Below, in pieces: positions 32,287-39,147 of a stretch of DNA of 46,840 nt. A program made the position numbers and the translations under genes. Each line of letters opens with the position of its first letter. The stretch's first letter is position 1. The notes under the pieces were generated by a model that was not told where the DNA came from, ran no database searches, and was given only the letters and a program-made list of their open reading frames with translations. The DNA comes from JBEAOO01 sp041164825 (lineage in GTDB: Bacteria; Pseudomonadota; Gammaproteobacteria; Burkholderiales; Burkholderiaceae_C): assembly GCA_041164825.1 (NCBI GenBank), contig JBEAOO010000038.1, forward strand, positions 1-46,840. Direction: 5' to 3'.

Positions 32287-33854
32287 TGTTGATGCGCGCC
32301 GACCGGCTGCCCGACCACGAACAAGACGCCGCTGCCGCACTGGCTGAGCCGGCACGCGCACCACTCTGGGACCGCATCAGTTTTGCCGGCCTGATGGCGA
32401 TGCTGGTGTGGGCGCCCATCCCATTGGGCAGCAACCGGCCCGGCGCGCTCGGCCTGTTGGCGGCGGTGCTGTGGCTGCTGTTGGCCACCCAGTTGGTGGG
32501 CGCGGTACTCAGCGGCCGCGCCAGCCTGGCAGCGCAGCTGCGCCGCTTGGCCGTGCCGGTGCTGTTGCTGGGCGCGTTTGCGCTGCTGCTGGTGGCGCAG
32601 TTGGCCGGGCGCAGCGCGGCGCCAGTGGGCGAGCTCGGCGGCTTGTTCAGCACCCGCGATGCGTTTGCCACGCAGGTGTATTTGCTGACCACGCTGGCGC
32701 ACATGGCGGCACTGGCGCTGGTGGTGCTGTGTGTGGACAGCCCACGCCGGGCGCAGCGCCTGTTGGGCACGGTGATGGCGGGCGGGCTGCTGCAGGCGGT
32801 GATCGCCGTGGGGCTTTACTCAGGCCGCGCCAGGTACCAGTTCATGTTCACTGAGTTCGACCAGGGCAACCGCGCCACCGGCACCTTCCCCAACCCCGAC
32901 CACCTGGCCGGCTACATGGAGCTGTGCCTGGCAGCAGGCTTTGGATTGATGGTGGCGCAGTTTGGCGGCGAGACCGAGCGCATTCGCGGCTGGCAGCAGC
33001 GGCTGGCGCGCAGCCTGACGTTTTTGATGTCCGGCAAGATGCTGCTGCGCCTGATGCTGGTGGTGATGGTGGTGGCGCTGGTGATGACCCACAGCCGCAT
33101 GGGCAACGCGGCCTTCTTCATCGCGTTGTTTGTCACCGGCTGCGTGGTGGCCAGCCGCTCGCGCAAGCTGCGCACACCGGCACTGTGGCTGGTGGTGAGC
33201 ATGGCGGTGGTCGACGTGGTGGTGATTGGCCAGTGGGTGGGCCTGGACCGTGTGGTGGAGCGGCTGCAAGGTACTGCCGACTCCAGCCAACTGACGACAG
33301 CCGCCTTGGCGCTGCCCGAGTTGGCCGCGGGCAACCAGCGCGAAGAATCCATTCAACAGCGCTTGACCGTGCCCACGCTGTCGCTGCAGTTGGTGCGCGA
33401 GCGGCCCTGGTTTGGCCATGGTGGTGGCAGCTACTACGCGGGTTTTCCGGCCATCAAGCCGGTGGGCTTTCCCCACCTTTGGGACCACGCGCACAACGAC
33501 TATGTGGAAGTGGCGGCCGACACCGGCTTGGTGGGCCTGGGCCTGCTGTTGGCGCTGGCAGCCGGCTCGCTGTGGCGCGCGCTGCACCTGCTGCGCGACA
33601 GCCAACCGCGCCTGAACCGCGGCCTGGGCACGGCCACACTGATGGCACTGCTGTGCATGGGTTTGCACAGCGTGGTCGACTTCAACATGCAGATTCCGTC
33701 GAACGCGATGACGCTGGTGGTGCTGATGGCGCTGGTGTGGGCTGTGCCCACCGCAGCGCCAAACGCGGCCGATGAAGACGCCGACGCGCGCCCCGGGCTG
33801 CGCAGCCGCAAACACCCAAGCCGCGATGACGCATCCACGGCGGTGCACCCATGA
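32286..33854 (+). CDS. O-antigen ligase/Wzy_C-family membrane protein
   Basis: 522 residues with about 12 hydrophobic segments. The Wzy_C signature is HAHNDYVEVAADTGLVGLG, late in the protein, after a large periplasmic loop around residues 330-400 (ending SYYAGFPAIKPVGFPHLWD). The N-terminal 30 residues are polar. Member of the family that joins or polymerises lipid-linked glycans in the periplasm. With a separate wzy at 19005 it may instead ligate polysaccharide to another acceptor. ATG overlaps the cpsB stop (TGATG), and its own stop overlaps the next start (ATGA). Confidence 0.87.
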   Translation: MLMRADRLPDHEQDAAAALAEPARAPLWDRISFAGLMAMLVWAPIPLGSNRPGALGLLAAVLWLLLATQLVGAVLSGRASLAAQLRRLAVPVLLLGAFALLLVAQLAGRSAAPVGELGGLFSTRDAFATQVYLLTTLAHMAALALVVLCVDSPRRAQRLLGTVMAGGLLQAVIAVGLYSGRARYQFMFTEFDQGNRATGTFPNPDHLAGYMELCLAAGFGLMVAQFGGETERIRGWQQRLARSLTFLMSGKMLLRLMLVVMVVALVMTHSRMGNAAFFIALFVTGCVVASRSRKLRTPALWLVVSMAVVDVVVIGQWVGLDRVVERLQGTADSSQLTTAALALPELAAGNQREESIQQRLTVPTLSLQLVRERPWFGHGGGSYYAGFPAIKPVGFPHLWDHAHNDYVEVAADTGLVGLGLLLALAAGSLWRALHLLRDSQPRLNRGLGTATLMALLCMGLHSVVDFNMQIPSNAMTLVVLMALVWAVPTAAPNAADEDADARPGLRSRKHPSRDDASTAVHP

Positions 33855-34648
33855 CCGATGCTGCTGCGATGAATGAACCCGCCCCGCCCGCCGACCTGAG
33901 CACCGCGATGCCACCGCCGCGGCGACGCAGCCGTGACGCGACGGCGGCCGCGATGGGCCCGGTATCTGGCCCGGGCGAGGCTGCCCGCAAAACGCCAGCT
34001 GACCCGCCGGGCCGCGGTGGCCGCCGCATCGCCGGCTGGGCGCTGCTGGCCGTGGCCTTGCCTTTGGCGACCTGGGTGGTGGTGTCGGGGTGGCACTTGT
34101 TGCGGGTCGACTTCGGCACGCTGCAAGCACGCCAGCTGGCCGCCCAGTGCGGCAACGTGGGCAAAAGCTGGACCGACCCGGTGTGGCGGGGCGCCGAGGC
34201 CGACTTGTTGTGGGGCGCCGCCCTGGCGCCGCAAGACGCGGTGTTGCAAGACGGCCTGGCCCAGCTGTATGCCTGCGAAGGCACGCTGCTCTGGGCCGAC
34301 GAGGCCGCACGCGCATACCCGTTTGCCGTGGCGCGCGGGCACTACGAAGCATCGCTGCGGCTGCGCCCCGACCACGGGCCCACGCTGGCCGGTTTGGCCA
34401 CGGCCATTTTGGGCTCGGCTGGCAGCCTGCCCGAGTATCAACAGGCGTGGGAGCAAGCGCTGGCCCATGGCCCGCACGAAGCGGCTGTGCAGGTGGCGCT
34501 GTTCGAGCTGGCGCTGCGCACATGGGGCCAGGCCACGCCGACCATGAAAACCTGGGTGCTGACGCAATACGCCGCGGCATCGCCCGAGGCCCAAAAACGC
34601 CTGCTGGCGTTGGCCGACAAGCTCGGTCAGCGCGCCGCGCTTCCCTGA
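33851..34648 (+). CDS. Membrane-anchored protein with TPR-like C-terminus
   Basis: 265 residues, unrecognised family. A long Pro/Arg/Ala-rich cytoplasmic N-terminus (1-57), one TM helix (about 58-78: AGWALLAVALPLATWVVVSGW), then a periplasmic domain of paired helices (for example VLQDGLAQLYACEGTLLWADEAA, FAVARGHYEASLRLRPDHG, GLATAILGSAG) resembling tetratricopeptide units. Two or three cysteines (AAQCG, YACEG). It overlaps the ligase-like gene (ATGA), so it probably helps polysaccharide polymerisation or export. The stop codon lies within a palindromic element that precedes a sigma-54 promoter. Confidence 0.65.
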   Translation: MTDAAAMNEPAPPADLSTAMPPPRRRSRDATAAAMGPVSGPGEAARKTPADPPGRGGRRIAGWALLAVALPLATWVVVSGWHLLRVDFGTLQARQLAAQCGNVGKSWTDPVWRGAEADLLWGAALAPQDAVLQDGLAQLYACEGTLLWADEAARAYPFAVARGHYEASLRLRPDHGPTLAGLATAILGSAGSLPEYQQAWEQALAHGPHEAAVQVALFELALRTWGQATPTMKTWVLTQYAAASPEAQKRLLALADKLGQRAALP

Positions 34649-34821
34649 CGGAAGTGGCTCGCAACGAACCGGACGAGAGTGAGGGGGTTAACTTGGCACG
34701 CGCTCTGCATGAGAAGTGCTCAGGGGTGCCGCGCCAAGCCCATGTCGCCACTTTTTGGGGCAATCTGGGCCGCAATGGCCAGAACCGCACTAAAGGCGCG
34801 ATTCCCTGTCGGAAGGTGGCC
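34637..34821. repeat. Two copies of a TTCCCTGWCGGAAG palindromic element flanking a sigma-54 promoter
   Basis: Copy 1 is TTCCCTGACGGAAG at 34641-34654; copy 2 is TTCCCTGTCGGAAG at 34802-34815, 161 bases apart, in the same orientation. The similarity extends outward (GCG-N before and TGGCnC after). Each has inverted TTCC/GGAA arms around CTGWC. The sigma-54 core at 34693-34709 lies between them. Distance of copy 1 to the promoter (about 40-50 bases upstream) is shorter than classical enhancer sites but usable by a response regulator; copy 2 is in the 5' UTR. Confidence 0.6.
34693..34709 (+). promoter_or_regulatory. Sigma-54 (-24/-12) promoter for the exported-protein/PEP-CTERM genes
   Basis: TTGGCACGCGCTCTGCA: GG (34695-34696), ten bases, GC (34707-34708). 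It matches TTGGCACG exactly and CTGCA versus TTGCA at the -12 side. Expected start near 34720, leaving a leader of about 210 bases before the small exported protein. PEP-CTERM genes in some betaproteobacteria are RpoN- and PrsK/PrsR-controlled, which supports the reading. Confidence 0.78.
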
Positions 34822-34832
34822 CCCTCGTGTAG

Positions 34833-34862
34833 GGGGTGGCCTTCAAAGTTGAAGGCCACCCC
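34833..34862 (+). promoter_or_regulatory. Leader hairpin in the PEP-CTERM-linked transcript
   Basis: GGGGTGGCCTTCAA, AG, TTGAAGGCCACCCC: 14 complementary bases on each side, of which 12-13 can pair around the tight loop. A competing smaller hairpin CCCCCT-CGTGT-AGGGGG overlaps its left side (about 34820-34836). No T-run follows, so it is more likely a structured 5' UTR or a protein-binding inverted repeat than an intrinsic terminator. Confidence 0.6.
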
Positions 34863-34931
34863 GGGAAAGTCCTATGGTAGCCTCCAAATCAAGTGAAAAC
34901 AGGGTGTCATCAGGCACCAGGGAGCTTTGAA

Positions 34932-35177
34932 ATGAACCGATTCAACCTGCGTTCTGGCGTTCAAATGGCAGCCATGCTGTCGCTGAGCGTTGCTCTGGCA
35001 GCACCGGCCATCGCCGGCACCGTGCGAGGCGTCAAGCCGCCGGTCAACGTGCCGGTGCCGCCGGCTGCGGCGGTTCAGGTGATCACGCCGGCGACAACGA
35101 TCTCGGCGCCGCCGGTGATCGTCGATCCGTCGGTGAGCTGCAATCAGGCTGGCAACACCAGCGTGAGCCGCTGCTGA
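34932..35177 (+). CDS. Small exported protein of the PEP-CTERM locus
   Basis: 81 residues from ATG 34932 with an AGGGAGC site. Signal peptide 1 to about 29 (positive RFNLR, then MLSLSVALAAPAIAG with an AxA-type cleavage motif). The mature part of about 50 residues is rich in Val, Pro and Ala (VNVPVPPAAAVQV) with few charges, and ends with two cysteines spaced by ten residues (SCNQAG...VSRC), perhaps a disulphide. I recognise no family. It lies between the sigma-54 promoter and the PEP-CTERM gene, with 113 bases before the latter, so it may be secreted with the polysaccharide. Confidence 0.72.
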   Translation: MNRFNLRSGVQMAAMLSLSVALAAPAIAGTVRGVKPPVNVPVPPAAAVQVITPATTISAPPVIVDPSVSCNQAGNTSVSRC

Positions 35178-35290
35178 TCCGGGCGCTGCCCGCACCCCCT
35201 TCTCAGATCTTTTCTTTGCCTTCGCGCCACGGCTTCGGCCAAGCGCGGGGTAGGGTTTTGCCCAAAAACTTTAGCCGATAGGAGCCCACC

Positions 35291-36160
35291 ATGGCCTCTT
35301 TGCTCAACTCCAGCCTGCGCAGCGCCGCAATCGCAGCCACCTTGGCCGTCGCCAGCGCCAGCGCCAATGCGCTGGCCGTCGACGTGGTTTATGACGCCCT
35401 GACCGGCGCCACGGCTCACGCGGCTTACGACGCCAACGGCGACGTCATCAACCGCTACCAATACCAATCGTTCGCGGCCTCCTCCGACCCGACTGACCCG
35501 AGCGTGGTGTCCGAAGCGATCACCTCGCTGGGCGACTACATCTCGTTGAGCGCCAACGCCGGCCGCTCGATCACGGGCATGGACATCGGCGTGGTGCAGG
35601 GCCAAGGCACGGCAGCCATCGATTTCAAGATCAAGCTGTCGATTTTCAGCGCCGTTGACCACTTGCTGGTTGAGCAAATCAGCAGCACGGCTCACCTTGA
35701 CGCCGCCGCCGCGAGCACCACCGCCAACGGCACCGCGTCGATCGTGTCGCTGTCGTTCGGTGCGTTCAACCTGCCCGACACGTTCTACTACACCCTGGCG
35801 CTGGAAACCCCGACCACCGCTCCGGCCAACTTCGGCATCTGGCTCTGGGACTACTACCAAGACGGCGCCGTTCTGGGTGCCATCCCTGTCGGCACCGACA
35901 TCGGCAACACCGGCTTGGTGGATGACGGCTCTTTCAACACGCAGGTTTATGGCACCGTGGCAGGCAGCGATGTGCTGACCACCGATCTGGGCGTCAACAA
36001 CACCGCAGGCCTGAGCGACGGCTACACGCTGGCCGTGCGTTTCAACGTTGAAACGCCGGTGACCAGCCCGATCCCGGAACCCAGCACCTACGCGCTGATG
36101 TTCGGCGGTCTGGCTGCCCTGGGCGCTGTGGCCCGCCGCCGCAAGCAAAACCAGGCCTGA
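35291..36160 (+). CDS. PEP-CTERM sorting-domain protein
   Basis: 289 residues; ATG preceded by TAGGAG. N-terminal signal peptide to about residue 28 (SAAIAATLAVASASANA). The mature part looks like a beta-rich secreted domain with repeated T/S/G segments. The C-terminus carries the exosortase signal PEPSTYALMFGGLAALGAVA followed by RRRK: PEP motif, TM helix, basic tail. The protein would be processed by an exosortase at the inner membrane, then released to the surface or matrix. No exosortase gene lies in the window. Ends 61 bases before a strong terminator. Confidence 0.95.
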   Translation: MASLLNSSLRSAAIAATLAVASASANALAVDVVYDALTGATAHAAYDANGDVINRYQYQSFAASSDPTDPSVVSEAITSLGDYISLSANAGRSITGMDIGVVQGQGTAAIDFKIKLSIFSAVDHLLVEQISSTAHLDAAAASTTANGTASIVSLSFGAFNLPDTFYYTLALETPTTAPANFGIWLWDYYQDGAVLGAIPVGTDIGNTGLVDDGSFNTQVYGTVAGSDVLTTDLGVNNTAGLSDGYTLAVRFNVETPVTSPIPEPSTYALMFGGLAALGAVARRRKQNQA

Positions 36161-36221
36161 TCCGGCCGCCGATTGGTGCTCGCTGGCCCTTGTGGCGGGT
36201 GAGTAGACCGATCAAATCCCC

Positions 36222-36253
36222 AAAGCCCCTCGGTGCAAACCGCGGGGCTTTTT
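36222..36253 (+). terminator. Rho-independent terminator of the PEP-CTERM gene
   Basis: AAAGCCCC-T-CGGT, loop GCAA, ACCG-C-GGGGCTTT, then TT: a 12-pair stem with one T/C mismatch and a T-rich end. It is the natural end of the plus-strand EPS/PEP-CTERM locus. Confidence 0.9.
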
Positions 36254-36310
36254 GTTTGGGGCGCAAGCCCGGCTGTGTGCGGCGGAGCCCAGGGAGCTGC
36301 CGAGTGTGGG

Positions 36311-37660
36311 TCAGGGCAGCGCCTTGCGGAGGGCAGGGCTGGAGACGTCGTCGAGGTGGCGGAACGCGGTGGCGATCTTGGCGATGTCTGCCGCAGCGAC
36401 GCCGAAGCCTTCGAAGTAGCCGCGCCACTCACGCACGACGCGCCAGATGCCGGAGATCATCTCGCAGGCTGCAGCCCGCGAGAGTGTGAACATCTCGTGC
36501 GATGCCAGGGCGTTGTCGAGCGTGGCAAGGCGCCCCTGCGGCCCGACATCCAGGTGCAAAAAGCGCTCGGTCGCGTGGCTCGCACGTGGCAGCACGTCGT
36601 AGAGCGGGCTCAGCCGCCAGCCGGGCAATTGGGGCGTCCAGACAAAGCCATGGTTGCGCAGGTGATCGTCGTCGTTGCTGACCAGCACGTTGTAGACCAT
36701 GCGCTTGAACAACTCGGCGTTGTCGGCACGGATGACGCTGGGCGCGCAGTGCTCTCGCACCGCCCGGGCGAGGTCGGCGTACGACTTGGTGCGCGATTCG
36801 GTTTCGTCGCAACCAAGCAGCGTGAGGCCGCTCACAAATCCGAGCCGGTGCTCAATCTGGCCTTGGCCCGGCCGGGTCGCCATCAGATCGTGATCAGCCT
36901 GGGGCAACCGGCCCGGCGCGGCCCAATAGCGGTCGAAGCGGCGGATGAGCATGGCCCGGCGCGCGCCCACGCTGCGCACCTCCACCGGCGGCACGTTCAG
37001 CCCCGCCACGGCGGCCAGTCGCAACGCCGCACTTTCGATGGCGGGAATGTCGAAGCGGTCTTGCCGGCTGGAGAACTTGGCCAACCAGAGCACGCCGTCG
37101 TCGTCGCGCACCGAGGCTTTGGGCCGTGCGCCGCCCAGCGCGGTGCCGTCCATGAAGATGGCGCTCAGGTGCGCAGGAATCGGCAAACCGTCCTCGATGC
37201 GCTCGGCGGCGTCCATCAAGTGCGCCAGCGCATGGGCGCCACCCGTGCCGCGGGTGGGCGCGTCGTGGATGGTGGCTCGGACGTCGAGCGCGCCGACCCG
37301 GTCGCTGCCAGCGTGCAACAGGTACTGCGACTCCGGCAGGCTGTTGGCCGGGACGTGGAGCTTCGCTTCGATGACGCGCCGTCCCCAAGCGTCGGGGGCG
37401 GCGTCGCGGATGCCGCCGAACAACGGCAAACCGTGGGCTGGCAACAAGCGCTTGCCCAGCACGTCAGCGCGGTCGCCTCGCAGGCTCAAGCTCACGGGGT
37501 CGACCTCCAGCGCATCGGCCCGCCGCACGTAGTTGAGGCCGTAGGCGAAGCTGGAGCCCAAAACCCGGCTGCCCTCTTCCTGCATCAGCAGCTGACCGCA
37601 CGGGGCCCAGTCTGGGCCCAGATGGGCAAAGACCATCAGTTTCTGTTCTTGGCCGGCCAT
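36311..37660 (-). CDS. hipA: HipA-family serine/threonine kinase toxin
   Basis: 449 residues, the full HipA layout. N-terminal couple_hipA part (from LMVFAHLGPDWAPCGQLLM), then the kinase: a Gly-rich loop GGARPKA (176-182), putative ATP Lys195 in LWLAKF, catalytic NDDDHLRNHG (D331-x-H-x-x-N336) and the metal-binding DVLP at 355-358 in SPLYDVLP. HipA-type toxins phosphorylate glutamyl-tRNA synthetase or another aminoacyl-tRNA synthetase and cause persistence. The Ser in the P-loop region that E. coli HipA autophosphorylates is not evident in the same place. Encoded 48 bases downstream of hipB. Confidence 0.93.
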   Translation of the reverse strand: MAGQEQKLMVFAHLGPDWAPCGQLLMQEEGSRVLGSSFAYGLNYVRRADALEVDPVSLSLRGDRADVLGKRLLPAHGLPLFGGIRDAAPDAWGRRVIEAKLHVPANSLPESQYLLHAGSDRVGALDVRATIHDAPTRGTGGAHALAHLMDAAERIEDGLPIPAHLSAIFMDGTALGGARPKASVRDDDGVLWLAKFSSRQDRFDIPAIESAALRLAAVAGLNVPPVEVRSVGARRAMLIRRFDRYWAAPGRLPQADHDLMATRPGQGQIEHRLGFVSGLTLLGCDETESRTKSYADLARAVREHCAPSVIRADNAELFKRMVYNVLVSNDDDHLRNHGFVWTPQLPGWRLSPLYDVLPRASHATERFLHLDVGPQGRLATLDNALASHEMFTLSRAAACEMISGIWRVVREWRGYFEGFGVAAADIAKIATAFRHLDDVSSPALRKALP

Positions 37661-37708
37661 GTGCGGTGCCTCTGCTTGGAGTGGGCCCGAAATGGGCCCA
37701 GAGTGCCA

Positions 37709-38050
37709 TCAAAACGCCAGTTCTTTGAGCTCGGCGGCCGTCATGTCTCGCACGCGCTGGGTCTTCTCGCTGGCGGCCAGCATGCGCAGCGCCGGATCGG
37801 TCTCAGACAGCAGGTCGAGCAAGGTGCTGCCGGGCGCAATGGCCTCCATGTAGCGCAACACCTGGCCCAGCGCGACGCCGGGATCGCCTTTTTCCAGGCG
37901 ATAGACGGTGTTGCGCGACAGGCCTGCGCGCAAGGCGGCATCGGTCTGTTTGAGACGGCGGGCCATGCGCAAACGCGCCAGCAAGGCCCCGATGCGGGCG
38001 CTGGCGGCCAGCTGGGCGGGGGAAAGCATGGCGGATTGTGTGATTTTCAT
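37709..38050 (-). CDS. hipB: HipB-like XRE-family antitoxin and autorepressor
   Basis: 113 residues from ATG 38048-38050. A Xre helix-turn-helix spans about 22-75: IGALLARLRMARRLKQTDAALRAGLSRNTVYRLEKGD, and a C-terminal tail contains an acidic-hydrophobic segment (TAAELKELAF). HipB binds its promoter operators and HipA. It precedes hipA in the operon. An inverted-repeat operator lies immediately upstream; there is no clear Shine-Dalgarno before the ATG. Confidence 0.92.
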   Translation of the reverse strand: MKITQSAMLSPAQLAASARIGALLARLRMARRLKQTDAALRAGLSRNTVYRLEKGDPGVALGQVLRYMEAIAPGSTLLDLLSETDPALRMLAASEKTQRVRDMTAAELKELAF

Positions 38051-38054
38051 GGTT

Positions 38055-38089
38055 GTTAAATCGAGTTTTAACAGTTTATAGCTCGATTT
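38055..38089. promoter_or_regulatory. HipB operator region
   Basis: AT-rich stretch directly before hipB with two nested inverted repeats: GTTAAA-TCGAGT-TTTAAC (38055-38072) and AAATCGAG...CTCGATTT (38058-38065 with 38082-38089). Position and repeats fit an autoregulatory HipB-type operator overlapping the promoter. Confidence 0.75.
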
Positions 38090-38225
38090 CACAAACAGTA
38101 TTGCACACTCCACCCTGTGGCGCGACGCCCTCTGGTGATCGTTTAATCAATCACTATGCCTTCGATGATTGATTTGAGATGCATTTTTGCGAATGCTGGG
38201 TCAGGAGCACAGCATCGGTCAACAC

Positions 38226-38999
38226 TCAGAGAAACATCCCGCCCGAGGCCTCCACGCGCTGGGCGGTGATCCAACCGGCGCCGTCGGACAGCAACAAGGC
38301 CACGGCCGCGCCGATGTCGTCGGGCTGGCCGACGCGGCCGAGGGCGGTTTGGGCGGCAACGAAGGCGTTGAGCTGGGGGTTGTCGCGCACGGCGCCGCCG
38401 CCAAAGTCGGTCTCGATGGCGCCGGGGGCGATCACGTTGACGGCGATGCCGCGTGGGCCGAGCTCTTTGGCCATGTAACGGGTGAGCACCTCGATGCCGC
38501 CCTTCATGGTGGCGTAGGCGGCGTAACCGGGCAGCGCAAAGCGGGCCAGGCCGCTCGACACATTGAGGATGCGGCCGCCGTCGTTGAGCAGCGGCAGCAA
38601 TTGCTGGCTCAAGAAAAACGGCGCCTTGAGGTGGATGGCCATCAGCGTGTCGAACTGCGCCTCGGTGGTGTCGGCAAAGCTGGCGTGCATGCCGATACCG
38701 GCGTTGTTGACCAAAAAGTCAAAGCGCTCGCGCTGCCACACCGATTGCAGCGCGGCTTTCACAGCCTCGGCAAAGGCGGGAAAGCTGCTGCTGTGGGCCA
38801 CATCGAGTTGCAGCGCCACGGCCCGGCCGCCGGCGGCTTGCACCTGGGCGACCACCGCTTGGGCTTCGGCCTCTTGGCTGCGGTAGGTGAGGATCACGTC
38901 AATGCCGGCCTGCGCCAGGTGCAGCGCGGCGTTGCGCCCGAGGCCGCGGCTGCCGCCGGTGATGAGGGCGATCTTGCGGGGGGTGGTCGTGGCGGTCAT
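38226..38999 (-). CDS. Short-chain dehydrogenase/reductase
   Basis: 257 residues from ATG 38997-38999, selected for the AAGGA just upstream and because TATTTPRKIALITGG fits the family start. Cofactor motif TGGSRGLGR (TGxxxGxG), an NNAG motif in LVNNAGIGMH, catalytic Ser in NVSSGLAR, and YATMK (Y-x3-K). Classical SDR using NADP(H) or NAD(H), substrate unknown. Divergent from a LysR gene with a 148-base gap, so probably under its control. Confidence 0.92.
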   Translation of the reverse strand: MTATTTPRKIALITGGSRGLGRNAALHLAQAGIDVILTYRSQEAEAQAVVAQVQAAGGRAVALQLDVAHSSSFPAFAEAVKAALQSVWQRERFDFLVNNAGIGMHASFADTTEAQFDTLMAIHLKAPFFLSQQLLPLLNDGGRILNVSSGLARFALPGYAAYATMKGGIEVLTRYMAKELGPRGIAVNVIAPGAIETDFGGGAVRDNPQLNAFVAAQTALGRVGQPDDIGAAVALLLSDGAGWITAQRVEASGGMFL

Positions 39000-39147
39000 G
39001 GGGAAGTCCTTCAAGGGGTGAGGCGTCAGCACGGCGCTGATCGATGGAAGGCAGTCTATTGTTCGCGTCGGCACAGATAAACTGGCAGAGAGCGATCACA
39101 CTGTTCAGCATTCGCCAACAATCTCACCCCACCGAAAGCGCGCCACG

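Noticed and set aside
35229..35246. GG-N10-GC before the PEP-CTERM gene
   Set aside because: Spacing fits but ACGGCTTC and CCAAGC do not match the conserved -24/-12 bases; in GC-rich DNA such spacing is common by chance.
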